Notes: generated from the sequence alone by a model not told the origin. 64,000 nt of DNA from JAVWHP01 sp036639955 (GCA_036639955.1 JAVWHP010000003.1:1-64000), one strand, 5' to 3'; positions 40,852-48,887 are shown, counted from the stretch's first letter. Program-made: numbers and translations.

Positions 40852-43260
40852 ATGTTAAAAAGAAAAGGAAATGAACTAAAAGAAATCGTTATACCAGAAA
40901 AAGATATTAAAGAAGCTAATAAGGCTAATACAAAAGAAACTAAAACTACTAAGGATGGAATAGTAGTTAAAAAGAAACGTAATTTGTTAAGTGTTACAAA
41001 TGCAATAATTGTTATAGTTATAGCTGGACTAATTTTTACTTTATTAGCAGTAATATTTAATAAACCAACAAGTGATCCTATATCTAGTGGTAATGGAGAA
41101 AATAGTAGTGATTTAGATGTTAATACAGTAGCTTCAAGTGATACTAGAAATGTATTATATTATGGAGATTGGTCTATATGGGGAGGGCAAGGAAATTATT
41201 ACCCTAAAGATATAGCGGCTTCTCAAATAACTCATTTAAATTTTGCGTTCCTAGACTTTGATGCTGATGCTAATCTAGTATTTACTGATCATGATGCTGC
41301 AATAGCTGCGCCAGTAGGAGAAAGCGGTGTAGAATGGTCAAGTGGTAAAGCAGGAATACTTAATGCGTTTATAGCATTAAGAGCTGCTAATCCAAATATG
41401 AAAATAGGAATATCGGTAGGAGGCTGGTCTAAATCAGGAGACTTCTCAGTAGTATGTGCAGACAGTAAATTAAGAAATAAGTTTGTTAAAAACTTAGCAG
41501 CATATGTTAAATATACAAATATGGATTTTGTAGATATAGATTGGGAATACCCTGGAGAAAAAAGAGATCCAGACAAAGTAGATAATGATAAAGATGAAGG
41601 AACAACTAAATCATCTAAAGCAGATAAAGATAATTATATTAAATTTTTAAGTGAATTAAAAACAGCACTTAATGAACAAGGAAAAACTTTAGGTAAAACT
41701 TATGAAGTAAGTGTAGCATTACCAGCTGGACAACCTAAATTAGAATCTGGAATAGATGTAAAAGAACTATTTAAGATTGTAGATTTTGCTAATATTATGA
41801 CTTATGATATGCGTGGAGCATGGGATGAAACTAGTGGACATCAATCTAACTTATATCCTAACCCTAATGATAGTATGAAAGACTCTAAATTTTCAATTGA
41901 TGAAACAGTTAATTACTTAATTGATAAAGGCGCTGATTCTAAAAAGATTGTTATAGGTAGTGCGTTCTATAGTCGAGGATGGAACCAAGTAGAAAAAGGA
42001 ACTAATTCGGAACTACCAGGATTATTTACTAAAGCAAGCAAGAATAGTAAAGATGCAGACCAAACACCTAGTTTTGGAGCTGTAAATGAAGCACCATTAA
42101 AAGCAGGAGATGGAGGAAGAGCAAGTGGAGTATTTGCTTTTGGAAGTCTAGATAAAATTAAGAAAACATATCCTGATATAAAAGAATATTGGGATGATAC
42201 AGCTAAAGCACCTTATATGTATGATGCTAAATCTGGAGTAATGTTTACTTATGATAATGAAAAATCAGTACAAGCTAAAGCAGCATATGTTAAAGAAAAG
42301 AACCTTGGTGGTATGATATCTTGGATGGCTTCTCAAGATAAAGTAGGTAAGAATGAAGGAAAACGTGATGTACTTATAAGTGCCCAAAAAGAAGCACTAT
42401 TTGGAAGTGGAAAACTACCAGCTAAGCCTATAGTTTATACACCTATAAATATTAGTGCAGATATTAAAGCAACTGCAAGTGAATCAGGATCGGGTAATGC
42501 TCTATCTATCACTATAACTAATAATGAGAAGATGTCTGAAACTGATGCAGTATTGAAAGAATTAGAAATCATGTCTAAGACTGTTTCGTATCCTAAATTA
42601 TATATTAAAACAAGTTCAAAATTATCAACAGGAGATTACCAAGCGGGCAAAGTATCTACCGAAGATGGGTTCACTGTAATAGATTTAACTGGAGTATATG
42701 ATGCTAAAACTATTGCCCCAGGAGCTAGCTATACCTTTAAACTTAATGGTGGAGATGCTAAGAACATAACTAGTATAGAATTAGCGCAGTATTTAAGCCC
42801 TAAAGGTAATGAACTTAATAGGCAAGTAATATATGGTGAAGGTAAGGGTAAACCTGTAGCAACTAAAGGGGAAAGTACTAATACTGAAACAAAGCTTGAA
42901 ACTAAAAAAGAAACAACTAAAGAAGAAACTAAAGAAGAAACAACTAAAGAAGAAACTAAAGAAGAAACTAAAGAAGAAACAAACACAACAAGTAGTGGAG
43001 TAGCTAAACAGATATGTGCTAATACATCATTAAGTAAATTCTTTAAAGGTGTTGATAACCAAGTTAAAGGTGAAGGTACTAATACTGAAACTCAGGAAGA
43101 AACCCAGGAAGAAACAAAGGAAGAAACTGAAGGCAATGGAGGCGGAGCACAAACCTATACAGGTGGACAAACAGCCAAAGCAAATGGAAAAACATATAAA
43201 GCTAAATGGTGGACACAGTCAACACCCGGAAGCGATGATTCATGGGAAGAAGTTAAGTAA
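40852..43260 (+). CDS. Membrane-tethered family 18 chitinase with C-terminal chitin-binding module
   Basis: An 802-residue protein. Residues 1-45 are charged and cytoplasmic, and 47-67 form one membrane helix (type II anchor). A GH18 domain follows (about 95-520) with VGGWSKSGDF, the catalytic DxDxE as Asp228-Ile-Asp230-Trp-Glu232, and MTYDMRGAWD. A beta-rich domain (about 540-670), a KEET/QEET-rich low-complexity linker (about 680-765) and a CBM5/12-like end (KTYKAKWWTQSTPG) complete it. It would cleave chitin or GlcNAc polymers at the cell surface. Lack of a cleavable signal peptide means it is probably membrane-bound unless cleaved. Confidence 0.88.
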   Translation: MLKRKGNELKEIVIPEKDIKEANKANTKETKTTKDGIVVKKKRNLLSVTNAIIVIVIAGLIFTLLAVIFNKPTSDPISSGNGENSSDLDVNTVASSDTRNVLYYGDWSIWGGQGNYYPKDIAASQITHLNFAFLDFDADANLVFTDHDAAIAAPVGESGVEWSSGKAGILNAFIALRAANPNMKIGISVGGWSKSGDFSVVCADSKLRNKFVKNLAAYVKYTNMDFVDIDWEYPGEKRDPDKVDNDKDEGTTKSSKADKDNYIKFLSELKTALNEQGKTLGKTYEVSVALPAGQPKLESGIDVKELFKIVDFANIMTYDMRGAWDETSGHQSNLYPNPNDSMKDSKFSIDETVNYLIDKGADSKKIVIGSAFYSRGWNQVEKGTNSELPGLFTKASKNSKDADQTPSFGAVNEAPLKAGDGGRASGVFAFGSLDKIKKTYPDIKEYWDDTAKAPYMYDAKSGVMFTYDNEKSVQAKAAYVKEKNLGGMISWMASQDKVGKNEGKRDVLISAQKEALFGSGKLPAKPIVYTPINISADIKATASESGSGNALSITITNNEKMSETDAVLKELEIMSKTVSYPKLYIKTSSKLSTGDYQAGKVSTEDGFTVIDLTGVYDAKTIAPGASYTFKLNGGDAKNITSIELAQYLSPKGNELNRQVIYGEGKGKPVATKGESTNTETKLETKKETTKEETKEETTKEETKEETKEETNTTSSGVAKQICANTSLSKFFKGVDNQVKGEGTNTETQEETQEETKEETEGNGGGAQTYTGGQTAKANGKTYKAKWWTQSTPGSDDSWEEVK
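42885..43135 (+). repeat. Microrepeat coding the KEET/QEET linker of the chitinase
   Basis: AAAGAAGAAACT-type 12-base units, some with an extra ACT triplet, occur about nine times in two blocks. The blocks are separated by a 25-codon non-repetitive piece containing two Cys. The array can expand or contract by slippage in steps that keep the frame. Confidence 0.7.
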
Positions 43261-43284
43261 AAAAGAAAACGATTACATAAGCAC

Positions 43285-43315
43285 TTGTAAAGTTAGTAAT
43301 AAATGTTATTATAAT
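43285..43315 (+). promoter_or_regulatory. Possible promoter of the gene at 43332
   Basis: TTGTAA (43285-43290) and TATTAT/TATAAT (43307-43315). The spacing is 16 or 19 bases depending on the -10 chosen, so confidence is limited. Confidence 0.4.
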
Positions 43316-43331
43316 ATAAAGGAGTGATAAG

Positions 43332-43856
43332 ATGAATGCAATTCGCCTAACCTATCATAATTCAAAAGAGAATGAATCAATGTTTCCAACATGCTTTAAG
43401 AACCTATTGTTTGCTACTCCCTCAACGCTATGGATACTAAGTATAGATAGCTTTAAACTACCAGTAGAATGGATATTTGACGTAAAAGAAAAAGAGTTTA
43501 ATGATGCTAAAATGTATGAAAATAAAGCATATATGCTTGTAGATACAATCTTTCTACAAAAATACGGAGAATATATGATTGATGATTATAATGAAATAGT
43601 AGCGCTAGACGTTGAGTATCATTATGCATTAGAAATCATGCAAGAATTATTAAAACAACAAAACAATGGCATAACAAGTTATATGTTAAAAAGAAAGAAA
43701 CAAGGAGCAGGATGCTATAAAATATTATTACATAATCATTTTGGAGAATCGTGGGATGTTTTAGCTAACAAAGATATTGAAACATACTTTGAAGATAATG
43801 TAACAGTATCAGTACACCTACTAGATGAGATTGATTTTATTGATTTATATTCATAA
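43332..43856 (+). CDS. Unrecognised cytoplasmic protein
   Basis: A 174-residue protein with no signal peptide or membrane helix. It contains several aromatic/acidic stretches (PVEWIFDVKEKEFNDAK and EYHYALEIMQELLKQQNN) and ends in an acidic patch (DEIDFIDLYS). I do not recognise a family. AAAGGAG precedes the ATG and a terminator follows, so it looks like a monocistronic gene. Confidence 0.6.
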   Translation: MNAIRLTYHNSKENESMFPTCFKNLLFATPSTLWILSIDSFKLPVEWIFDVKEKEFNDAKMYENKAYMLVDTIFLQKYGEYMIDDYNEIVALDVEYHYALEIMQELLKQQNNGITSYMLKRKKQGAGCYKILLHNHFGESWDVLANKDIETYFEDNVTVSVHLLDEIDFIDLYS

Positions 43857-43884
43857 GGTATTAGTCTAACTAATATCTTTTTTT
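43857..43884 (+). terminator. Terminator after the 174-residue protein
   Basis: GGTATTAG (43857-43864) pairs with CTAATATC (43870-43877, one G-U pair) around TCTAA, followed by seven T. Confidence 0.75.
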
Positions 43885-43936
43885 GTATAACTGGAAAATA
43901 TTAGGGAATAATTCCTTTAACATAGGAGGAATTACA

Positions 43937-44326
43937 ATGAAAAAATACTTAATATTTGCTAGTATATGGCTATTAGTTTTAACGTTACCTACTATAGCTT
44001 CTAGTTATAGCAATATAGAATTCACTATAAAAATGGATTCAGAAATAGGTAATGTTTATGATACTAAAAAGGAGATGCAGGCTATATTTAATGAAATGGT
44101 AGATGGTTTAGATAAAGAAAGTTATGATGATATTATAAGAGATAATCTAGATATCTTTGAAGAAATTGAAGGTTCTACAGTACGTTTATTAGATAATAAT
44201 TTAACAATTGTTATAGGCGATGGTAAAGGTACTAAAATACAAGGAACTTTAGATAAACAACAATATTGTATACCAACAGTTAAACCTAAGAGTTTTTTAA
44301 GTGATTTATTTAGCTGGTTTAAATAG
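43937..44326 (+). CDS. Small secreted protein of unknown function
   Basis: A 129-residue protein with a clear signal peptide (MKKYLIFASIWLLVLTLPTIASS, cleavage likely after about residue 23). The mature part of about 105 residues is acidic. It has no Cys near the cleavage site, so it is not a lipoprotein, and has one Cys near the C-terminus. The frame is open 54 bases further upstream, but TAGGAGGAA directly before 43937 fixes the start. No family recognised. Confidence 0.62.
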   Translation: MKKYLIFASIWLLVLTLPTIASSYSNIEFTIKMDSEIGNVYDTKKEMQAIFNEMVDGLDKESYDDIIRDNLDIFEEIEGSTVRLLDNNLTIVIGDGKGTKIQGTLDKQQYCIPTVKPKSFLSDLFSWFK

Positions 44327-44341
44327 ATAATTATCTATTTA
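44320..44341. repeat. 22-base perfect palindrome across a stop codon
   Basis: The sequence TAAATAGATAA followed immediately by its exact inverse complement lies across the end of the secreted-protein gene (stop TAG at 44324-44326). A related half, AAATAGATAA, recurs at 44350. It could act as an mRNA 3' hairpin or bidirectional terminator. Confidence 0.45.
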
Positions 44342-44375
44342 AAATTTATAAATAGATAATTTATAGAGATAATAT

Positions 44376-44403
44376 TTGAAATTTTCATATAATGGCTTAT
44401 AAT
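44376..44403 (+). promoter_or_regulatory. Promoter of the tsaC/ywlC-rpiB operon
   Basis: TTGAAA (44376-44381) and TATAAT (44398-44403) with 16 bases between, 25 bases before the start codon. Confidence 0.7.
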
Positions 44404-44427
44404 TATAAAGTGATAAAGAGGTAGCCA

Positions 44428-45048
44428 ATGAAAACACTAAGACTAGAAGCAGGAAATATTAATGAAACAGCTGAATTATTAAAGCAAGGAAAAGTAGTTG
44501 CTTTTCCTACTGATACCGTTTATGGATTAGGAGTAGTCTATGACAATGAGTTAGCTTTAAATAATTTAAAGATAGCTAAAACAAGAGATGAAGGTAAACC
44601 AATTCCTTTTATGATAGCTGATTTAGCTATCATAAAAGAAGTAGCTGAAGTTGGTAAAATTCAGTTAGCTTTAATGAATGCTTTTATGCCTGGTGCTTGT
44701 ACATTGATTTTAAAGAAGAAGGAAACTTTAGCCTCCTACATTAGTAATGGTTTACCTACATTAGGAGTCAGAATGCCAAGTGATGAATATACTTTAGCTT
44801 TAATTAAAGCAGTAGGTAAACCATTACTAGTAACCAGTGCTAATATAAGTGGACAAAAAACAGGAACTACTTCTGATGAAGTAATTGAACAACTAGATGG
44901 AAGAATAAATGCTATAGTTCTAGGAAAGAGTGGTTTAGGAATAGCCTCTACTATTATTGATGCTACTACTAATAAACCTAGAATTATTAGAGAAGGTACT
45001 ATCAGTGAACTAGATATTAAAAAAGTATTAAGAAAAGAGGAGAACTAA
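44428..45048 (+). CDS. ywlC: L-threonylcarbamoyladenylate synthase (Sua5/YwlC/YrdC family)
   Basis: A 206-residue YrdC-type protein. GKVVAFPTDTVYGLG (about 19-33), KTRDEGKPIPFMIADL (about 51-66), LGVRMPSDEYTL and LVTSANISGQKTGTT are family hallmarks. It makes threonylcarbamoyl-AMP from Thr, bicarbonate and ATP for the tRNA modification t6A. It lacks the long C-terminal Sua5 domain, so it is the short form. The usual neighbourhood with prfA/prmC and rpiB/glyA is kept. Confidence 0.92.
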   Translation: MKTLRLEAGNINETAELLKQGKVVAFPTDTVYGLGVVYDNELALNNLKIAKTRDEGKPIPFMIADLAIIKEVAEVGKIQLALMNAFMPGACTLILKKKETLASYISNGLPTLGVRMPSDEYTLALIKAVGKPLLVTSANISGQKTGTTSDEVIEQLDGRINAIVLGKSGLGIASTIIDATTNKPRIIREGTISELDIKKVLRKEEN

Positions 45049-45049
45049 T

Positions 45050-45490
45050 ATGAAAATAGCTTTAGGATGTGACCATGGAGCATTAGAATACAAAGAAATA
45101 CTTAAGAAAGAATTAGCTGAACAAGGACATACAATCCAAGATTTTGGTACTTATGATAAATCATCTTGTGATTATCCAGATTATGCATCAGCAGCAGCTA
45201 AATCTGTAGCTAATAAAGAAAATGATCGTGCAATCGTTATATGTGGAACTGGAATTGGTGTAAGTATTGCAGCTAATAAAGTTAAGGGGGTTAGATGTGC
45301 CCTTTGTTCTGAAACACTTAGTGCACAACTAACACGTGAACATAATGATACTAATGTATTAGCTATGGGACAACGTATTATTGGAGAAGAAATGATGAGG
45401 GCGATAGTTAAAGTTTGGTTAGAAACTCCCTTCTCTAATGGAGAAAGACACATTATTAGAATTAATAAATTAAGTAAATTAGAAGATTAA
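45050..45490 (+). CDS. rpiB: Ribose-5-phosphate isomerase B
   Basis: A 146-residue RpiB/LacAB-family protein. CDHGALEYK (residues 6-14), DYPDYASAAAKSV, and ICGTGIGVSIAANKVKGVRCALC hold the phosphate-binding loop and catalytic Cys (in CGTG). It interconverts ribose-5-P and ribulose-5-P. It starts one base after the preceding stop and is co-transcribed with it. LacA/LacB identity is unlikely because no lactose genes are present. Confidence 0.92.
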   Translation: MKIALGCDHGALEYKEILKKELAEQGHTIQDFGTYDKSSCDYPDYASAAAKSVANKENDRAIVICGTGIGVSIAANKVKGVRCALCSETLSAQLTREHNDTNVLAMGQRIIGEEMMRAIVKVWLETPFSNGERHIIRINKLSKLED

Positions 45491-45501
45491 ATATTAGAAC
45501 T

Positions 45502-45552
45502 GCATTTAAGACATTTAAGACATTTAAGACATATAAGACCTATAAGATATAA
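45502..45552 (+). repeat. CATTTAAGA microrepeat between rpiB and glyA
   Basis: CATTTAAGA occurs three times in direct succession, followed by CATATAAGA and then shortened variants (CTATAAGA, TATAAGA). It is a small, slippage-prone array in the 134-base gap. Confidence 0.7.
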
Positions 45553-45624
45553 GATATTAGACATATTGAACTATAACAATATTTATAGATGTACTAGAAG
45601 TAACTAGTAAGAGGAGAAAATAAG

Positions 45625-46851
45625 ATGAAAGATTTATTAATTAAAGAGGTAATTGATAAGGAGTATACTAGACAGTGTAATAATATAGAGTTGATAGCTT
45701 CAGAAAACTTCGTTTCGGCTGATGTATTAGAAGCTGCTGGTAGTATATTAACTAATAAGTACGCTGAAGGATATCCTGCTAAAAGATATTATGGTGGTTG
45801 TGTTAATGTTGATGTTATAGAGAATATAGCTAAAGAAAGATTAACTGAGATGTTTCATGCAGAACATGTAAATGTCCAACCTCATTCAGGATCACAAGCT
45901 AATATGGGGGTATATTTTGCTATACTAGAACCTGGAGATACTGTGTTAGGAATGGACTTATCTAGTGGAGGACATTTATCACATGGACACCCAATGAACT
46001 TCTCAGGAATTATATATAACTTTGTTAGTTATGGAGTAGACCCTATTACAGAATATATTGATTATGATAATGTTAGAGAAGTAGCACTAGCTACTAAACC
46101 TAAATTAATTATAGCTGGAGCTAGTGCTTATTCTAGAATCATTGACTTTAAAAAGTTTAGAGATATAGCAGATGAAGTAGGAGCTTACTTGATGGTCGAT
46201 ATGGCTCATATTGCAGGATTAGTAGCTGCAGGGCTTCACCCTTCACCAGTCCCTTATGCTGACTTTGTAACAACTACTACACATAAAACATTAAGAGGCC
46301 CTCGTGGTGGAGTAATAATGTGTAAAGAAAAATATGCGGCGATAATTGATAAGAAAGTATTCCCAGGTATGCAAGGTGGACCTTTAATGCATATTATAGC
46401 AGCTAAAGCAGTATGTTTTGGTGAAGCATTACAACCAGAATTTAAAGAATATGCTTCACAAGTTATTAAGAATACTCATATAATGGCTGAAACATTAATC
46501 GCTGAAGGCTTTAGGATCGTTACTGGAGGAAGTGATAATCACTTAATCTTAGTAGATGTTAAAAAGAGTATAGGAATTAGTGGTAAGAAAGCAGAAAGAT
46601 TATTAGATTTAGCTAATATTACATGTAATAAAAACACTATTCCAAATGATACAGAAAAGCCTTTTGTAACAAGTGGAATTAGATTAGGAAGTGCTGCTAT
46701 GACAACAAGAGGATTTAAAGAAGCGGAATTTAAACAAGTAGCGCTATGGATCTCTGAGGTACTTAAAAGTAATGAAAATGAAGAAGTAATTGCTAAAGTA
46801 AAAAACGAAGTAGAAAAACTTACAAATAAGTACCCACTTATAAGAAAATAA
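45625..46851 (+). CDS. glyA: Serine hydroxymethyltransferase
   Basis: A 408-residue PLP enzyme. NIELIASENFVSADVLEAAGS (start), NKYAEGYPAKRYYGGC, MVDMAHIAGLVAAGLHPSPVPYAD and the PLP-lysine motif TTTTHKTLRGPRGG (about residues 224-237) are all intact. It converts Ser and tetrahydrofolate to Gly and methylene-tetrahydrofolate. AAGAGGAGA precedes the ATG. Length and motifs are normal. Confidence 0.96.
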   Translation: MKDLLIKEVIDKEYTRQCNNIELIASENFVSADVLEAAGSILTNKYAEGYPAKRYYGGCVNVDVIENIAKERLTEMFHAEHVNVQPHSGSQANMGVYFAILEPGDTVLGMDLSSGGHLSHGHPMNFSGIIYNFVSYGVDPITEYIDYDNVREVALATKPKLIIAGASAYSRIIDFKKFRDIADEVGAYLMVDMAHIAGLVAAGLHPSPVPYADFVTTTTHKTLRGPRGGVIMCKEKYAAIIDKKVFPGMQGGPLMHIIAAKAVCFGEALQPEFKEYASQVIKNTHIMAETLIAEGFRIVTGGSDNHLILVDVKKSIGISGKKAERLLDLANITCNKNTIPNDTEKPFVTSGIRLGSAAMTTRGFKEAEFKQVALWISEVLKSNENEEVIAKVKNEVEKLTNKYPLIRK

Positions 46852-46877
46852 CAGTAATGTAATATTATTAAATTCAG

Positions 46878-46906
46878 TTGTTATACCTAACTATTTATGT
46901 TATGCT
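46878..46906 (+). promoter_or_regulatory. Promoter of the 30-residue micro-protein
   Basis: TTGTTA (46878-46883) and TATGCT (46901-46906), spacing 17. The start codon is 37 bases downstream. Confidence 0.55.
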
Positions 46907-46942
46907 ATAAATGTAAATAACATAAAAGAAAGGAGAATACCA

Positions 46943-47035
46943 ATGAAGAAAAGAACAAAAAAAATCTTTGTGTTTTCTATCGCTGCTATTGCCTTAGTTA
47001 CCTTCTCTACAGTATATAGTAAGAATAAGAAATAA
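46943..47035 (+). CDS. 30-residue membrane or secreted micro-protein
   Basis: A short ORF with AAAGGAGA eight bases ahead and its own promoter. The peptide has a very basic N-terminus (MKKRTKK), a hydrophobic core of about 15 residues (IFVFSIAAIALVTFS) and a basic tail (SKNKK). It is either a single-helix membrane peptide or an isolated signal-peptide-like product. Function is unknown. It lies between glyA and the ATP synthase operon. Confidence 0.55.
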   Translation: MKKRTKKIFVFSIAAIALVTFSTVYSKNKK

Positions 47036-47140
47036 TATTAATTAAAGTACTTATTTGCTAAAATTACATACTATAGACGTTGTAGAAAGTAAAGAATAGC
47101 TAAAAGACTAAAAGATTAGAAAAGAAGAAGTAAGAAGGAG

Positions 47141-47168
47141 AAAGATGAAGAAATTCATCTTTTTTTTA
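47141..47168 (+). terminator. Terminator before the ATP synthase operon
   Basis: AAAGATGAA (47141-47149) and TTCATCTTT (47154-47162) with GAAA loop, then a T-run. Between the micro-gene and this hairpin (47036-47140) I see only purine-rich sequence without a gene. Confidence 0.75.
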
Positions 47169-47241
47169 TTAGAGGTATATTATATATAGGAAAGGGGAAA
47201 AATTAATGATATAAAGACTATATAAATATAAGCCAATATTT

Positions 47242-47270
47242 TTGAATTATTAAAATTTCAGTGTTATAAT
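47242..47270 (+). promoter_or_regulatory. Promoter of the atp operon
   Basis: TTGAAT (47242-47247) and TATAAT (47265-47270) with 17-base spacing, 36 bases before the short leader ORF. Confidence 0.75.
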
Positions 47271-47305
47271 GATACTGCTCAACTTGAAGCAAGAGGTGAT
47301 TGTAA

Positions 47306-47365
47306 ATGAAAGAAATTTTAATTATAATTACTACATTAAGGAGCAACCAACATGAATGGTTATAA
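47306..47365 (+). CDS. 19-residue leader ORF overlapping the first atp gene
   Basis: An AGAGGTGA site precedes an ATG at 47306. The frame encodes MKEILIIITTLRSNQHEWL and stops at 47363-47365, inside the next gene, which starts at 47352 with its own AAGGAG site. It could couple translation into the atp operon or be a chance frame; the good ribosome site favours translation. Confidence 0.4.
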   Translation: MKEILIIITTLRSNQHEWL

Positions 47366-47543
47366 ACTAGCAACTAAACTAGTAACTATGTTACTATTTG
47401 GTATCTTGATAGCTATCTATTTAGGAGACAAAATAGATAGCTATCTAAATACTACACCGTGGGTAATGCTAGCAATGATTGTATATGTTATAGTTGGCTG
47501 CTTAATATTACTTGTAAAGGAAACTAACAAAAATGGAGAATAA
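47352..47543 (+). CDS. AtpZ/AtpI-like small membrane protein of the ATP synthase operon
   Basis: A 63-residue protein with two transmembrane helices (about 10-25 and 36-55). LGDKIDSYLNTTPWVMLA between them is typical of the short AtpZ-type proteins encoded ahead of F-type ATP synthases, thought to help c-ring assembly or Mg2+ supply. AAGGAG precedes the ATG. It overlaps the next gene by 11 bases. Confidence 0.75.
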   Translation: MNGYKLATKLVTMLLFGILIAIYLGDKIDSYLNTTPWVMLAMIVYVIVGCLILLVKETNKNGE

Positions 47544-47904
47544 AGAAATTCAAACATTTAGAGAGATTAGAAAAACCACACTTATTATTATAGTTGTAAT
47601 GTTTGCTGTATCATTATTACTTAATGATTTTAAAACTTATAGTGTTGGTATTCTGTTAGGTGGAGTTACATCTTTGTTATCATTTCAAATGATAATTAAT
47701 ATGGTCTATCGACTAGGCGATCAAGATAAAGCAAGAGGAACAGCGACATCTAATTATGTATTTAGAATTATGTTGTGTGTATGTATCTTTGCATTAGGAG
47801 CTAGTGAAGGAGCCTCAATTATAGCAATGTTAGCAGGGTTCTTAACAAACAAACTAGCTATTATGATTTATAGTTTTAGACATTCAAAGGAGGATGATGA
47901 ATGA
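47533..47904 (+). CDS. atpI: ATP synthase subunit I (AtpI)
   Basis: A 123-residue protein with four membrane helices in two hairpins, the layout of AtpI, an assembly factor for the c-ring. GILLGGVTSLLSFQMIINMVYRLG resembles the family. It overlaps both neighbours and stands directly before atpB. Confidence 0.78.
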   Translation: MENKEIQTFREIRKTTLIIIVVMFAVSLLLNDFKTYSVGILLGGVTSLLSFQMIINMVYRLGDQDKARGTATSNYVFRIMLCVCIFALGASEGASIIAMLAGFLTNKLAIMIYSFRHSKEDDE

Positions 47905-48617
47905 GTGACACATTTGATGGAATAGTTCTGACTATTGGTAGTATAAAAATACCAATACAACAGTCTATTCTAGTCTGGTTAATCCTATGTGTTATATTTG
48001 CAATATTATTTATAGTAGTTGGGAAGAAATTCCAAAAGGCAGATCCTAGTGAAACACCTCATGGAGTAATATTACTTGCAGAAATTGTATATAACATGGC
48101 AATAAGCATTATAGGAGAAAACTTAGGCCAAAGAACTAAGAAGTTTTTACCATTTTTTGGTACACTTATATTGATGATGGGTGTATCCAATCTATGTGGT
48201 TTATTAGGTGTGCAACCACCAACATCAAATCTAAGTGTAACAGCAACATTCGGTATTATGATGTTCGCATTAATTCAGTATACAGCAATTAAAGAACAAA
48301 GTTTAAAAGGAAGATTAAAAGGACTGTTAGAACCAGTAGCAGCCTTAGCACCGCTAAATGTTATTGGAGAATTAGCATTACCATTATCCTTAGCATTTCG
48401 TTTATTTGGAAATATCCTAGGTGGAACAATTATTGTTTCATTAATATATTCTGTAATTAAAATGATTGCAGGAATATGCTTACCATTAATTGGACTAGGA
48501 TATATAGTAACACCATTTGTGCATTGTTACTTTGATATATTCTCAGGACTAATGCAAACTTATATATTCTTTACATTGTCATCTTATTTCTTAGGTGATG
48601 TAACAGTACAAGATTAA
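47901..48617 (+). CDS. atpB: ATP synthase subunit a
   Basis: A 238-residue membrane protein with five to six helices. The essential Arg is in LAFRLFGNILGG (about residue 165), facing the c-ring. GLLGVQPPTSNLSVT near residue 105 is also conserved. It forms the ion half-channels of Fo. Its ATG overlaps the atpI stop by four bases. Confidence 0.93.
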   Translation: MSDTFDGIVLTIGSIKIPIQQSILVWLILCVIFAILFIVVGKKFQKADPSETPHGVILLAEIVYNMAISIIGENLGQRTKKFLPFFGTLILMMGVSNLCGLLGVQPPTSNLSVTATFGIMMFALIQYTAIKEQSLKGRLKGLLEPVAALAPLNVIGELALPLSLAFRLFGNILGGTIIVSLIYSVIKMIAGICLPLIGLGYIVTPFVHCYFDIFSGLMQTYIFFTLSSYFLGDVTVQD

Positions 48618-48641
48618 AAAAACTAACAGGAGGAATTTAAA

Positions 48642-48887
48642 ATGGAATTCAATGAGTTTTTCGTACAAGGTATGGCACTATTAGGTGCAGGTATTGCAAT
48701 GATCGCAGGTTTAGGACCTGGAATCGGACAAGGAATTGCAGCAAGTAAGGGAGCTGAAGCAGTAGGAAGAAACCCTGAAGCAGCTGGAAAAATTAGATCA
48801 ATTATGATCCTTGGAATCGCACTAGCAGAAACAACAGGTATATACGCATTCGTAATCGCATTAATATTAGTTTTCTTGAAAGGCTAA
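48642..48887 (+). CDS. atpE: ATP synthase subunit c, sodium-type ligands
   Basis: An 81-residue hairpin protein with two helices joined by the polar loop GRNPEAAGK. The ion-carrying carboxylate is Glu63. Gln30 in GPGIGQG and Thr64, Thr65 and Tyr68 in ETTGIY reproduce the ligand set of Na+-dependent c-rings (Gln32, Glu65, Ser66, Thr67, Tyr70 in Ilyobacter tartaricus). Na+ coupling is therefore predicted, not shown. AGGAGG precedes the ATG. Confidence 0.94.
   Translation: MEFNEFFVQGMALLGAGIAMIAGLGPGIGQGIAASKGAEAVGRNPEAAGKIRSIMILGIALAETTGIYAFVIALILVFLKG

Noticed and set aside
43049..43327. Plus-strand ORF rich in Lys within the chitinase end
   Set aside because: It is a frame-shifted shadow of the KEET linker and chitin-binding module, without a ribosome site.
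45502..45552. Possible CRISPR-like array
   Set aside because: The units are nine bases in direct succession with no spacers, so it is a microsatellite.
45575..45612. TACTAG-N6-CTAGTA inverted repeat before glyA
   Set aside because: Short, AT-rich and without a promoter it clearly overlaps, so not called as an operator.
47036..47140. Possible small RNA gene between the 30-residue ORF and the terminator at 47141
   Set aside because: Purine-rich and unstructured by eye. It is more simply the 3' untranslated part of the micro-gene transcript.
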